This document shows positions 50,601 to 59,385 of a DNA stretch of 64,000 nucleotides, one piece after another. Positions within the stretch are counted from its first letter, which is position 1. Each line of letters begins with the position of its first letter. The notes beneath the pieces are model-generated. The model saw nothing but the letters and a program-made list of their open reading frames with translations, did not search any database and was not told the DNA's origin. Position numbers and translations under genes: made by a program. Source of the DNA: an uncultured Bartonella sp. (lineage in GTDB: Bacteria > Pseudomonadota > Alphaproteobacteria > Rhizobiales > Rhizobiaceae); assembly GCA_946478235.1 (NCBI GenBank), contig CAMLBF010000001.1, positions 310,001 through 374,000 on the forward strand, read 5' to 3'.

Positions 50601-50963
50601 TTAAAGAACGATGCCTAAATCTGCCCTTATTTGCCGTGTCAGGCTTTTTGCGACTATTTTATATGACTGAGCAATATAAAGACGAAGGTCATCGTCACTC
50701 AACAAAGACCCATTATCGACAGCCAACCATGTTCCCCGCATATAAGGTGCACGTCGAATTCCTTCTTGCATAATCATCATTTCATAACTTGCCTGATTTG
50801 CTTTAAAGATAAGCTTGTTTCGCCATGAACCTTTCGGATTACCCAATGCCGCAAAAAATCGTGGCCCCACTTTGGCAACACAAGCCTGCCACTGATTATG
50901 AAGTGTCCCACCCGTGAAGGTTAGAATATACCGTTCAAATTCCACACGGTCATACAGCGTCAT
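50601..50963 (-). CDS. MmcQ/YjbR family protein
   Basis: A 120-residue protein of the MmcQ/YjbR (CyaY-like fold) family, whose members are thought to bind DNA or act in unknown ways. Family marks are the opening TLYDRVEFERYILTF, the AxVGPRFFAALG strand (KVGPRFFAALGN), KLIFKANQASYEMMIMQEGIRRAPYMRGTWLAV (in parts) and the ending LYIAQSYKIVAKSLTRQIR. I choose the ATG at 50963; it overlaps the metF stop by 14 bases, so the genes are coupled. The last 30 codons belong to the tandem repeat that continues downstream. Confidence 0.85.
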   Translation of the reverse strand: MTLYDRVEFERYILTFTGGTLHNQWQACVAKVGPRFFAALGNPKGSWRNKLIFKANQASYEMMIMQEGIRRAPYMRGTWLAVDNGSLLSDDDLRLYIAQSYKIVAKSLTRQIRADLGIVL

Positions 50964-51873
50964 TTGGCTTTTCTTTGGTTTGTATTGGTCTGATACCAAT
51001 AAGATAACAAATGGCATAAACCAGATCTGCGCGATTGAGTGTATAGAAATGGAAATTTTCGACACCATGTTCAACAAGATCAAGCACCTGTTCCGCCGCT
51101 ACAGCTGCCGCGACCAGTTCATGGGTTTTGGGATCATTTTCAAGCCCTTCAAACCGTTGAGCCAGCCAATCCGGAATATGGGTACCATTGCGTGAACAAA
51201 AGTTTTTTACCTGCCAAAAATTATGGATCGGCAAAATACCCGGTAAAATCGGTATATAAATTCCTGCTTTACGAGCGCGTTCTACATAATCTTCGTAAAA
51301 ATGGTTATCAAAAAAGCACTGTGTAATGGCCTTTGTTGCGCCATTGTCAATTTTGCGTTTTAATAATTCAATATCTGTCGCAAAATCTGGACTTTCAGGG
51401 TGTTTTTCGGGATAAGCAGAAACAGCAATTTCAAAATCTGGATTGATTGCCTTCAATCCTGCAACAAGTTCTACAGCGTTGGAATAGCCGCCCGGTGTTG
51501 GTATATACCGTCCCCCTGCTCCATTGCTTGGATCTCCTCTTAAAGCAACAAAATGCTTGATACCCATGTCGGCAAATTGGCGTGCCACGGCATCAACTTC
51601 CTCTCGCGTTGCATCAACGCAAGTCAGATGTGCGGCAGCATCAAGCTGTGTTTCCTTTAATATGCGCTCAACGGTGCGTCCTGTTCTTTCACGCGTTGAC
51701 CCACCAGCGCCATATGTCACCGAAACAAATTCTGGTTGGAGGGGTGCCAATCTTTCGACTGTTTGCCACAACATTTGTTCCATTTTTTCTGTTTTGGGCG
51801 GAAAAAATTCAAACGAGACTTTAAGCTTGTCGCCTAAATCTGGTCGACGTGAAAGAATTGGCGCAGCCATCAA
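50950..51873 (-). CDS. metF: Methylenetetrahydrofolate reductase
   Basis: MetF makes 5-methyl-THF, the methyl donor for methionine synthesis. The 307-residue TIM-barrel flavoprotein has KVSFEFFPPKTEKMEQ near 18 with the catalytic Glu in the first strand, VSVTYGAGGSTRERT near 52, AHLTCVD near 83, ALRGDPSNG near 112, and AITQCFFDNHFYEDYVERA (in parts) near 182. It overlaps the upstream regulator by four bases and the downstream mmcQ by 14. Its place behind an ArsR-methyltransferase regulator implies control by SAM or SAH levels. Confidence 0.96.
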   Translation of the reverse strand: MMAAPILSRRPDLGDKLKVSFEFFPPKTEKMEQMLWQTVERLAPLQPEFVSVTYGAGGSTRERTGRTVERILKETQLDAAAHLTCVDATREEVDAVARQFADMGIKHFVALRGDPSNGAGGRYIPTPGGYSNAVELVAGLKAINPDFEIAVSAYPEKHPESPDFATDIELLKRKIDNGATKAITQCFFDNHFYEDYVERARKAGIYIPILPGILPIHNFWQVKNFCSRNGTHIPDWLAQRFEGLENDPKTHELVAAAVAAEQVLDLVEHGVENFHFYTLNRADLVYAICYLIGIRPIQTKEKPNDAV

Positions 51874-52874
51874 GCAATCTCCCTTATGATATTATTGTCA
51901 GCAATCAAAAAGCGTGGGTCACGTGCAAACCACAGTTTAACTGTAAGCCCCTTTGCATTGCCATTTTCTTCTGGTGCAAAACTAACTGTTTTCTCTAAAG
52001 ATAATCCAGCACATTTTAACCAATGTTCTATCTGTGCGTCAGAAAATCCTAACCGCAAATGCGCATATTGCTCGCGCAAAAATTCAGAATCATGTGTCGC
52101 AAAATCGACAATGATAAACCGTCCACCAGCGCGCATGGCGCGTTGTGCCTCGCATATTGCACTTTGCGGGTCATCAATAAAATGCAGCACCTGATAGATT
52201 GTTACGAGGTCAAATTTTTCATGCTCTATTGGAAGTGATGTAGCATCCCCCAAACGAACTTGCGCTTGCGATATACCGGCATTATCAAGATTCACACGTG
52301 CAACCGCCAACATATCGCGGTTAATATCCACGCCGATACCACGCGTATAAAGTGGCGCAAAAAGTTTCAACAATGAACCTGTACCAGTTCCAATATCCAA
52401 CATGGAGTGGAATGGCGTTTTTCCCACCAGATCAAGCATAGTTTTTTCGACCGCATTATCTGGTACATGCAATAAGCGCAATTTATCCCATTGCGCTGCA
52501 TTTTCGGAAAAATAGGCCGAGGCAACCAAGCTGCGTTGCTGTTTAACATCTTCCAAACGTTTTAAGTCTTGCGCAATAGAAAGATCTGTTTGATCGACAC
52601 GGTCGAGAATTGCAGCAATGATACTTTCACGAACTGCATTATAGGACAACGAAAAATAGGCCCATGCACCTTCTTGATAACGTTCTATCAAGCCAGCTTC
52701 CTGCAATAGCCGCAAGTGACGTGATACCCGTGGCTGCGATTGATAAAGGATCTGCGTTAGATCGGAAACAGTCAAATCTGTTTTCCTCAATAGAAGAAGA
52801 ATGCGCAGCCGCGTGGTTTCTGCCACCGCTTTTAGCACGTCAATCATTCCATCAAGACCTAATTGGCTGCCCAT
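51870..52874 (-). CDS. ArsR-type regulator fused to a SAM-dependent methyltransferase domain
   Basis: A 334-residue fusion. Residues about 8-85 form an ArsR winged helix (LKAVAETTRLRILLLLRK, then LTVSDLTQILYQSQPRVSRHLRLLQEAGLIE in parts). From about 150 a class I methyltransferase fold follows with LDIGTGTGSLLKLFAP at 159, GVDINRDML, and FDLVTIYQVLHFIDDP. Regulators of this build control methionine and SAM-cycle genes in alphaproteobacteria; I infer that the second domain senses SAM or SAH. The ATG at 52874 has GGAGGT nine bases before it; the longer frame to 52958 crosses the operator. Four-base overlap with metF. Confidence 0.88.
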   Translation of the reverse strand: MGSQLGLDGMIDVLKAVAETTRLRILLLLRKTDLTVSDLTQILYQSQPRVSRHLRLLQEAGLIERYQEGAWAYFSLSYNAVRESIIAAILDRVDQTDLSIAQDLKRLEDVKQQRSLVASAYFSENAAQWDKLRLLHVPDNAVEKTMLDLVGKTPFHSMLDIGTGTGSLLKLFAPLYTRGIGVDINRDMLAVARVNLDNAGISQAQVRLGDATSLPIEHEKFDLVTIYQVLHFIDDPQSAICEAQRAMRAGGRFIIVDFATHDSEFLREQYAHLRLGFSDAQIEHWLKCAGLSLEKTVSFAPEENGNAKGLTVKLWFARDPRFLIADNNIIREIA

Positions 52875-52890
52875 ACAGACACCTCCACAT

Positions 52891-52920
52891 TTTTGATATA
52901 AAGATATCTTTATATCAAAA
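52891..52920. promoter_or_regulatory. Perfect 30-bp palindrome, operator of the regulator-metF operon
   Basis: Left half TTTTGATATAAAGAT, right half its exact reverse complement. It begins 16 bp upstream of the regulator ATG and includes TATAAA-like bases that could be the -10 region. A dimeric ArsR-type protein is the natural reader, giving autoregulation and control of metF and mmcQ. Confidence 0.8.
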
Positions 52921-53107
52921 ATGTCAAGTGTAACAAATAGACTGTTTTCGCAATTCACCTATATTATAGCACTGAGAACCATGAGCAGCAGCAAATTCTT
53001 GATAAAATGTTTACTCAATATGCCACTTCATTTTGAAGATTAAGCCAAGCACAGCACCCTATTTAAGCTTACTAAAAGAATGACTATTGCACCCAATTAG
53101 AATTGAC

Positions 53108-53422
53108 ATGACCACCAATAGACAACGCGCTATAGCAAAAGAAATACAAATATTGATACCTGCTGCACCTTATGCCGATAGTGAGCCGATAAAAGCCGCA
53201 GCATCAAGTGCGCATTTAAAAAGCCTTCCGGCATCAATTGCTGTCTGGTTATCCATTATTGCTTATATTCGTCACAATTACACAGATTATGACCAATTGC
53301 GCGATGATGGTTATGACAAGGATTCTGCACGTTTTTTTGTTCTGGAAGCGACAAATGCAAAACTGACAGAGTGGCGCGCAACGCGTTTTCTGACATCAGA
53401 GGAAGAAGAACAGGAAATCTAG
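53108..53422 (+). CDS. DUF2293 family protein
   Basis: A 104-residue protein with the DUF2293 pattern (Pfam PF10056): RAIAKEIQILIPAAPYADSEPIKAAA near 7, then LPASIAVWLSIIAYIRHNYTDYDQLRDDGYDKDSARFFV (in parts) near 45 to 80, and ATNAKLTEWRATRF at the end. The family is soluble, helical and of unknown function. I use the ATG at 53108; a TTG at 53087 would add seven residues and has no better ribosome site. It is divergent from the metF operon, which lies 230 bp away. Confidence 0.82.
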   Translation: MTTNRQRAIAKEIQILIPAAPYADSEPIKAAASSAHLKSLPASIAVWLSIIAYIRHNYTDYDQLRDDGYDKDSARFFVLEATNAKLTEWRATRFLTSEEEEQEI

Positions 53423-53588
53423 TGGTAATATCAATCAGCCATTATTGCTAGGTGTTGCAACGCACATTTGCCACTATACTGATCCTATCAATGCGCAATC
53501 TCGCTTAAAGACTATGGTTGAACTTTACTAATAAGGCTCGTCAACCATGGTTTAACCAAGCAACACCCATCAAAAGACCCTATCAAAC

Positions 53589-53612
53589 AAAAAGGGTGCG
53601 TGAGCGCACCCT
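53589..53612 (-). terminator. Rho-independent terminator of the L,D-transpeptidase gene
   Basis: On the minus strand AGGGTGCG and CGCACCCT pair around a four-base loop and end in five T. The stem starts 27 bases after the stop. It may also serve the DUF2293 gene from the other side, where TCTTT follows. Confidence 0.85.
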
Positions 53613-53638
53613 CTTTAAAATTCAATTAGCAACGCGGC

Positions 53639-54346
53639 CTAACGAACAATAACTTTAGAACCGGTCTGTACGCGTTCATACAAATCAATGACGTCCTTAT
53701 TCAGCATTCTAATACATCCGGCAGAAGCATTTTTACCGATGCTTGAAGGTTGTACTGTGCCGTGAATACGGAAATAAGTATCTACATTTCCTTGGAATAG
53801 ATAAAGCGCACGCGCACCAAGAGGATTACTTAAACCACCTGGAACACCATCAGCAAAGCGTTTGTATTGGCTTGGCTTACGCTTAACCATATCTGCCGTT
53901 GGAATCCATTTTGGCCATTTGCGCTTAACTTGAACAGTGGCTTCCCCTTGGAAACCAAGCCCGGCAGCACCCACTGCCACACCATAACGGATTGCTTGTC
54001 CATCACCGAGAATAAGATACAAATAATGGTTAGCCGGCTCTACAATAATTGTTCCCGGTATTTCATCTGATGGATAAGATACAACGGTGCGTTGATACTG
54101 TTCAGGAATCTTTACCGTAACAGGTGGAATCTTGAAAGGCTCATCAGGATCTTGCTCATAGCGCTCGTCAGGCGACTTTGTCCCTAATAATGTCGACGTA
54201 ACAACAGCCGTTTTTTTCGCGGCGCTATCCTGTTCGGATGTTGTAACAACAGATGGCGTTGGTGTTGACGCACATCCCACCAGCCCGAAGCCCAATAGGC
54301 TTAAACCCATTGCTAAGCCAATATTATTTTTTGAAAAATGTTTCAT
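53639..54346 (-). CDS. L,D-transpeptidase (YkuD) lipoprotein
   Basis: Forms 3-3 cross-links or attaches proteins to peptidoglycan. The 235-residue precursor (ATG at 54346, preferred because the signal peptide then starts MKHFSKNN) has a lipobox, GLVGC, then a low-complexity linker rich in Ser and Thr. The YkuD domain starts near 95 (IIVEPANHYLYLILGDG) and has the catalytic motif in two parts: YFRIHGT near 190 and SAGCIRM near 207 with the nucleophilic Cys. The order and spacing are normal. The gene stands alone. Confidence 0.93.
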   Translation of the reverse strand: MKHFSKNNIGLAMGLSLLGFGLVGCASTPTPSVVTTSEQDSAAKKTAVVTSTLLGTKSPDERYEQDPDEPFKIPPVTVKIPEQYQRTVVSYPSDEIPGTIIVEPANHYLYLILGDGQAIRYGVAVGAAGLGFQGEATVQVKRKWPKWIPTADMVKRKPSQYKRFADGVPGGLSNPLGARALYLFQGNVDTYFRIHGTVQPSSIGKNASAGCIRMLNKDVIDLYERVQTGSKVIVR

Positions 54347-54403
54347 TGCAATTCTGTAGCCTTCATAGCATTTGCGACGCAAAAGCCGCCCGTTCTTTTT
54401 CAT

Positions 54404-54810
54404 AAAACGTGGTTAATAGATGGTTAATATGATGAAAAGTTCTTTTAATGTAAAAATGCCCATTAAGGCGCCGTAATACGAGGTTCATTGCAATTTTTTA
54501 TTGAGATAAGACAATTATGCAACAATATATTGGGTGTTTTTTAGAGTTATTCTTACCATTAAAAGCCGCATGAGACTTTCATTATGTCCAAACTGATAAA
54601 AACGAATCATGAAAGTGCAATTTTTGACAAATGGCACCTAAAACTGATTCTCCACACCATGCGAAATAGTCGATATTGCACCGCCAGATAAACATTATCT
54701 GATTATGATATGACATTTCAGAATAAAAAATATCTAACACTTAAAGTGCTATATTTTTCAAAAGCACTAAACACTTAAAACATACGGTAAAAAATATATC
54801 GAGGTATTGT
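54404..54810. other. Intergenic stretch between the transpeptidase and tam
   Basis: About 400 bp, strongly AT-rich, no gene. Contains AGTGCTATATTTTTCAAAAG and related AAAGCACTAAACACTT motifs close to 54740-54780. A promoter for the transpeptidase gene is expected near 54420-54480 but not clear. Confidence 0.6.
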
Positions 54811-55575
54811 CTACTTTACTATGACCATAAACAAACGCGGAAAGCGCAATAAAATTGATCCATCATATTGCACCGGATAAAGTTTGCTTATCCGTTGCTG
54901 ATAGAGAGCAAGATAATCTTCTTTTTCTGCTTCAGTTAATGGTTCCAGAAACGGTCTTAATGCAGCCCCTTTAACCCATTCGACAATGGCTGCATGGCTT
55001 TGCATAACGGGATTGTAGATTGTATGCCAAATGTCGACATAGCGTGCCAAAGGTTTAAAGGCATCATAATAAACCGATACATTGGGAAGCTTGTCCCGTG
55101 CAATAAATCCTATACGGTCTTTCCAGCGTTCGTCTTCTGCAACATGGATCATGGCACGATGTGTTGGTTCGAAAAGATTATCCGGCATTTGAATAGCCAG
55201 AGCAGCACCGGTTTTCATTGCCGATATTATGCGCTTCATGACTTCGACATGATCGGGCAACCATTGAAAAACAGCATTGGAAAATAACAGATCAACGTCA
55301 ACAGGTGGTTGCCAGTGGTAAATATCCTTAACTTCGAATTTTATGCCGGGCAAACGCGCTTTTGCCTTTTTTATCATATCAGCGGAAGCATCAAAGCCTG
55401 AAACTTCTGCTTGTGGCCAAGATTTGACAAGAGCTTCAGTCGAATTGCCGGGACCACAGCCAAGATCAACAATCTTGTCCACCTCTTTTAGTGGGATTGC
55501 GTGAATAAGATCATAAACCGGTCTTGTCCGATCATCTTCAAATTTAAGATATTGTGTTGCCGACCAGTCTTGCAT
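54811..55575 (-). CDS. tam: Trans-aconitate 2-methyltransferase
   Basis: Tam esterifies trans-aconitate, an inhibitor of aconitase, using SAM. The 254-residue protein starts MQDWSATQYLKFEDDRTRPVYDL (in parts), which is highly characteristic. It has the SAM motif VDLGCGPGNSTEAL near 35, GFDASADMI near 58, DLLFSNAVFQWLPDH near 90, and the C-terminal RISKLYPVQYDGSILLRFPRLF (in parts). I use the ATG at 55575 over 55593 on the strength of that start. No neighbour suggests a special role. Confidence 0.94.
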   Translation of the reverse strand: MQDWSATQYLKFEDDRTRPVYDLIHAIPLKEVDKIVDLGCGPGNSTEALVKSWPQAEVSGFDASADMIKKAKARLPGIKFEVKDIYHWQPPVDVDLLFSNAVFQWLPDHVEVMKRIISAMKTGAALAIQMPDNLFEPTHRAMIHVAEDERWKDRIGFIARDKLPNVSVYYDAFKPLARYVDIWHTIYNPVMQSHAAIVEWVKGAALRPFLEPLTEAEKEDYLALYQQRISKLYPVQYDGSILLRFPRLFMVIVK

Positions 55576-56127
55576 AATGCGTGTCCCTACCAATCAAATC
55601 CCGAACGTTTCAGGCTTTCTCTATTATATAGTTTTAATTCTACCGTTGTTACCTGAAATATTGCTGCTTTTATGTTGAAGGCGAAAATATTGACCTTTAT
55701 CCATCAAGTGGGTCATTGCCCAAATCTATTCGCGATCAAGTTTGGTTATGATAATGGGCATCAATGTGGCTAAACACATTTAAAACAAGCCTTGGCTAAA
55801 TCTAAAACAAGCATTGCGGTAGCTAGAACAAGCCTTGGCTAAAGAAAGAACAAACGTTGCGAAATCTTGCGAGGCTCATCAACATCTCGCTCGCATCGCT
55901 TATCAACCGCCTTTGCCTTTAATCGTTGCACCTATTAAGCGGCTTTAATCGTCGTAGTGCCTATTCAGCAACCCTACTCCCGATCATACTGGTTATTAAA
56001 TTGTTTCCCGATAATATCGACATAACAACTGGCAGCTATTTCGTAGCACGCAACTGTTATGCTTTTTTTAAAATTATACTTTTAAATATTGCTATCATCA
56101 TTTTTTAATTTTGATAGCGCAGGCAAT
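55576..56127. other. Gene-free stretch between tam and ettA
   Basis: About 550 bp without a convincing gene. A 60-codon plus-strand frame at 55926-56108 is hydrophobic but has no ribosome site. The only structure is the 22-bp repeat at 55783-55865. Confidence 0.65.
55783..55865 (+). repeat. 21/22-bp degenerate tandem repeat, four units
   Basis: Units of the type AAACAAGCCTTGGCTAAATCT start near 55784, 55806, 55827 and 55849. Units 1 and 3 are close (CAAGCCTTGGCTAAA), units 2 and 4 share the variant CAAGCATTGCGG/CAAACGTTGCGA, so the array may be an A-B-A-B duplication of a 43-bp unit. Confidence 0.75.
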
Positions 56128-56153
56128 AAAAAAGAGCCAGCACAAGCTGGCTC
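56128..56153 (-). terminator. Terminator of ettA
   Basis: On the minus strand GAGCCAGC and GCTGGCTC pair around a four-base loop, followed by six T. It starts 46 bases after the ettA stop. Confidence 0.9.
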
Positions 56154-56199
56154 CTATAAATGCTTGATTGAAAGCATTGATATATGTCAATTGGTTATA

Positions 56200-57849
56200 T
56201 TAACGTGTTAGACGTTTATAGGTAACGCGCTTTGGATTGACCGCTTCTGGTCCTAAACGGCGAACTTTATCAGCTTCATATTCTTCAAAGTTACCTTCAA
56301 ACCATTCAACATGGCTGTCTCCTTCGAAAGCAAGAATATGCGTTGCCAAGCGGTCAAGGAACATACGATCGTGGCTGATGACCACCGCACAACCGGCAAA
56401 ATTTTCCAAAGCATCTTCTAATGCAGCCAGTGTTTCCGTATCCAGATCATTTGTCGGTTCGTCTAACAGCAGCACATTGCCACCCTCTTTCAGCAATTTG
56501 GCCAAATGAACGCGGTTACGCTGACCACCTGAAAGATTGCCAACTTTTTGTTGTTGGTCGCCACCTTTAAAATTGAATGCCCCGCAATATGCACGGCTAT
56601 TCATTTCATATTTGCCAAGTTTGATAATATCATTACCGCCAGAAATTTCTTCCCAAACGGTTTTATCCGCATCAAGAGCATCACGGCTTTGGTCAACATA
56701 ACTCATTTTCACCGTATCACCGATGCGGATTGAACCTGAATCAGGCTTTTCCTGTCCGGTAAGCATTTTAAACAATGTTGATTTACCAGCACCATTGGGA
56801 CCGATAACACCAACAATACCACCAGCAGGAAGTTTAAAGGAAAGATCGTCAATAAGAACACGGTCTCCAAAACCTTTTGTAAGATTTTCAACCTCGATAA
56901 CAACCTGACCGAGCCTCTCACCAACTGGAATAATGATTTGCGCTTCTCCCGGGCGACGGTCATTGGCTGCCTTGACCAATTCATCATAAGCTTTGATACG
57001 GGCTTTAGATTTCGCCTGACGAGCTTTCGGACTTGACGCAATCCACTCCTGCTCTCTGGTAAGAGCTTTTTGGCGGGCTGCTTCTTCACGTCCTTCCTGT
57101 TGCAAGCGTTTTGCTTTAGCAGAAAGATAGGCAGAATAATTGCCTTCATAAGGAATACCGTGGCCACGGTCGAGCTCAAGTATCCAGCCGGTAACATGGT
57201 CAAGGAAGTAACGATCGTGCGTAATAATAAGCACAGCACCAGGATATTCACGCAAATGCTTTTCCAACCAAGCCGTTGTTTCCGCATCAAGATGGTTGGT
57301 TGGTTCGTCCAGCAACAGTAAATCGGGTTTTGATAGCAATAATTTACACAATGCAACGCGGCGACGCTCACCACCAGATAAAGTCTTCACATCAGCATCT
57401 GCTGGCGGACAGCGCAAAGCGTCCATAGCCATTTCAACCTGACTTTCCAGATCCCAAAGGTTCTGGCTGTCGATAACATCCTGTAACTTGGCACCTTCTT
57501 CTGCTGTTTCATCGGAATAATTCATCATCAATTCATTATAACGATCAAGAATAGCCTGTTTGTCTGCGACACCTTCCATAACGTTGCCGCGAACGTCCTT
57601 ACTTTCATCCAAAACAGGTTCTTGTGGCAGATAACCGCATGTAGCGCCTTCAGCAAGCCATGCCTCTCCGGTATATTCCTTGTCCAAACCGGCCATAATA
57701 CGCAATACGGTTGATTTACCTGCGCCGTTTGGCCCCAGAATACCAATTTTTGCATCAGGGTAAAAAGATAGGTTAATATTGTCCAATACCTTCTTGTTGC
57801 CATAAGCCTTGCTTAGACCAGCCATATGATAAATAAATTGCCGAGCCAT
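56200..57849 (-). CDS. ettA: Energy-dependent translational throttle protein EttA (ABC-F)
   Basis: EttA binds the ribosomal E site and gates the first elongation step according to ATP/ADP. The protein has two ATP-binding cassettes: GPNGAGKST near 36 with [16 protein letters not shown] and [14 protein letters not shown]; then GPNGAGKST near 355 with [15 protein letters not shown] and DEPTNDLD. Between them is the linker with the EttA-type arm and PtIM region ([27 protein letters not shown] in parts). No membrane domain is present. The ATG at 57849 gives 549 residues and the normal start [16 protein letters not shown]; the longer frame to 57921 is not needed. Confidence 0.95.
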   Translation of the reverse strand: MARQFIYHMAGLSKAYGNKKVLDNINLSFYPDAKIGILGPNGAGKSTVLRIMAGLDKEYTGEAWLAEGATCGYLPQEPVLDESKDVRGNVMEGVADKQAILDRYNELMMNYSDETAEEGAKLQDVIDSQNLWDLESQVEMAMDALRCPPADADVKTLSGGERRRVALCKLLLSKPDLLLLDEPTNHLDAETTAWLEKHLREYPGAVLIITHDRYFLDHVTGWILELDRGHGIPYEGNYSAYLSAKAKRLQQEGREEAARQKALTREQEWIASSPKARQAKSKARIKAYDELVKAANDRRPGEAQIIIPVGERLGQVVIEVENLTKGFGDRVLIDDLSFKLPAGGIVGVIGPNGAGKSTLFKMLTGQEKPDSGSIRIGDTVKMSYVDQSRDALDADKTVWEEISGGNDIIKLGKYEMNSRAYCGAFNFKGGDQQQKVGNLSGGQRNRVHLAKLLKEGGNVLLLDEPTNDLDTETLAALEDALENFAGCAVVISHDRMFLDRLATHILAFEGDSHVEWFEGNFEEYEADKVRRLGPEAVNPKRVTYKRLTR

Positions 57850-58196
57850 AAAACCTCTTCCAATCCTTCTATTCGCTACATTGTGCGGATATATATAACT
57901 TTGAGCATGGCTTGATACCATGCATGTTTGAAATCATGCATCTGTTTAACCGAAAGCAATCAAAGCAGCAATGTTTCAAAAAATTTAAATCAAAATTAAG
58001 CCGGGTGCAGATATTTCTGTCACCCGGCTTCCCCTCTGGAATGACGAAAGTATGCCCTATACTTCGTTACCAGTTTGAAATAACGTTGCGAATTTATACT
58101 TTTCGCATGAATATATTAAAATGATATTGCGGTATTTTGCCAATATCTGCAAGTACCATTACAAAAAAAGTACGATGTGTGAATACTGGTAGCGTG
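57850..58196. other. Divergent region between ettA and the next ORF
   Basis: About 350 bp without a gene. It holds the strong hairpin at 57999-58031 and should hold the ettA promoter, but none is clear. The sequence between 58040 and 58140 is AT-rich. Confidence 0.6.
57999..58031. other. Extended hairpin upstream of ettA
   Basis: AAGCCGGGTG (57999-58008) pairs with CACCCGGCTT (58022-58031), and inside it CAGA pairs with TCTG around TATT. Read on the minus strand it is followed by AATTTTGATTTAAATTTTTT, so it could terminate an unseen short minus transcript. On the plus strand it is followed by CCCC and would not terminate. Confidence 0.65.
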
Positions 58197-58778
58197 ATGG
58201 AAAAAGAAACTCAAAATATAGTTACAGACAAACAAAGAAAAACAATAGACTTTGACAAGCTCGGAAACTTGCAAACGCCTATTCTATCCAGCAACAAAAT
58301 TCTCTGTTTTCCGAAAAGTCTTTTTGCCGGCTATCATTTATCCGATAAATCTTTAGCCTATACCTATCAGCTTATTCGCAAAGGCACATCAGACACTGAA
58401 GATAGCCACAGCACAATCTTGCTCTATGCGCCACCACCAATTGGGTTTTGGGCTTTATGGGCAAAAGCTTCAGGGAATCTGAAAAATACCGAACTTGTTT
58501 TGAACGCGCCAGAATTCTACAGCACTTTCAAATTGTTTGTATTGCGATTGCGGTTGAAAAACGAACGACGGCTAATGGGGTCTGATGTACCAAGCCCGAC
58601 AATGACACATATTTTACGACAATGGGTTTCCGTGGCCGATTATTTTTCATTTACAATTGGCGAGTGGCTTGAAATGACACAGCATACGAAACGCTATCTT
58701 GAAACGTTATCAACAAAAATTTCATGGCTTGGCAAAGAAGACCCATCTGGCAGGTTTAGTGCGTTGCTAGAGGATTAA
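58197..58778 (+). CDS. Protein of unknown function
   Basis: A 193-residue soluble protein that I do not recognise. It is mixed alpha/beta with the core YHLSDKSLAYTYQLIRKG near 50, STILLYAPPPIGFWALWAKASGNL (in parts) near 75, and a Lys/Arg-rich helix LRLRLKNERRLMG near 120, then PTMTHILRQWVSVADYF near 140. No signal peptide or obvious catalytic motif. The ATG at 58197 is chosen over the TTG at 58137 in the absence of a good ribosome site for either. Codon use looks like its neighbours, so I think it is real. Gaps of 350 and 730 bp surround it. Confidence 0.55.
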   Translation: MEKETQNIVTDKQRKTIDFDKLGNLQTPILSSNKILCFPKSLFAGYHLSDKSLAYTYQLIRKGTSDTEDSHSTILLYAPPPIGFWALWAKASGNLKNTELVLNAPEFYSTFKLFVLRLRLKNERRLMGSDVPSPTMTHILRQWVSVADYFSFTIGEWLEMTQHTKRYLETLSTKISWLGKEDPSGRFSALLED

Positions 58779-59385
58779 ACCTATCTTTTCATGTGATGCT
58801 TTTTTAACACCAACATGGTTCATGCTTTTTGACGATTACAATTACAGTCCCTGAACAAAACAATTATCATTCTAGGATAGATATGAGCAACAACGGACAA
58901 TAGAAATTGGTTTTCGTTGTGCAACTTATTTTAAAGACCATTGTTTTGTTTTAAATAGTGTTGTTACCGCGTAAGGCGCGCAATAAAAAATAAGCCTACC
59001 GCGCCATATTGGTGGCAAAAAAGCCTTGCAAATCGTTGGAATTTTTCTGGAAATATTGGTGTTATTCTCTGTGGTGTCGCGATGCCAAAGCCTTTCCCAG
59101 AGCCATTCAATATGGCTCATGTGTCAGCATTTTTAAATTATGCCAACACTTCTAAATGTCCGCACTTCTAAATGCCAGCGCTTCTAAAGAAGTGTCCCAT
59201 AAGGCTCAAATACTATCCATACTTCTACTTATCGGCTTTTTTTCAAGCTAAGCTTTTTTTGAAAATAGCCCTCATCATCTTGTTTAAGGATAGGCTCAGG
59301 CAACTTTATTTCGCATCATATCTGTTAAAAACTTTGCCAAAAATACTATTTTGATATAATATATTCAAATAAAGAATATGTTGAT
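58779..59385. other. Gene-free stretch before the GT2 gene
   Basis: About 600 bp with no gene of support. It has short echoing pieces near 59130-59190 (CACTTCTAAATG, GCGCTTCTAAAG, CCGCACTTCTAAATG) that look like a decayed ~18-bp repeat. The promoter of the GT2 group lies at its right end. Confidence 0.6.
59334..59360 (+). promoter_or_regulatory. Candidate promoter of the GT2 group
   Basis: TTGCCA at 59334-59339 and a perfect TATAAT at 59355-59360, 15 bases apart (16 if the -35 is read as TTTGCC). It stands about 25 bp before the small leader ORF and 145 bp before the GT2 gene. Confidence 0.5.

Larger units (their letters stand above)
49480..50650 (-). repeat. Three tandem copies of a ~417-bp unit derived from the mmcQ 3' region
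   Basis: The block GCCTAAATCTGCCCTTATTT recurs at 49778, 50194 and 50613, giving periods of 416 and 419. The block TGCACAAGAA recurs at 49519, 49912 and 50329. Copy boundaries are about 49480, 49873 and 50290. The right-hand copy contains the genuine 3' end of mmcQ; the two others carry a decayed version of it (minus reading: RQIRADLGIVL, preceded by frame with stops). Copies 2 and 3 match each other better than copy 1. Copy 1 is one 23-bp minisatellite unit shorter. Confidence 0.9.

Noticed and set aside
49480-50650. CRISPR array
   Set aside because: Units are about 417 bp and similar over their whole length; there are no short identical repeats with unique spacers and no cas genes.
52860-52960. 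SAM or SAH riboswitch before the regulator-metF operon
   Set aside because: The only structure is the symmetrical 30-bp palindrome, which suits a protein dimer; no riboswitch core is present, and the leader is very short.
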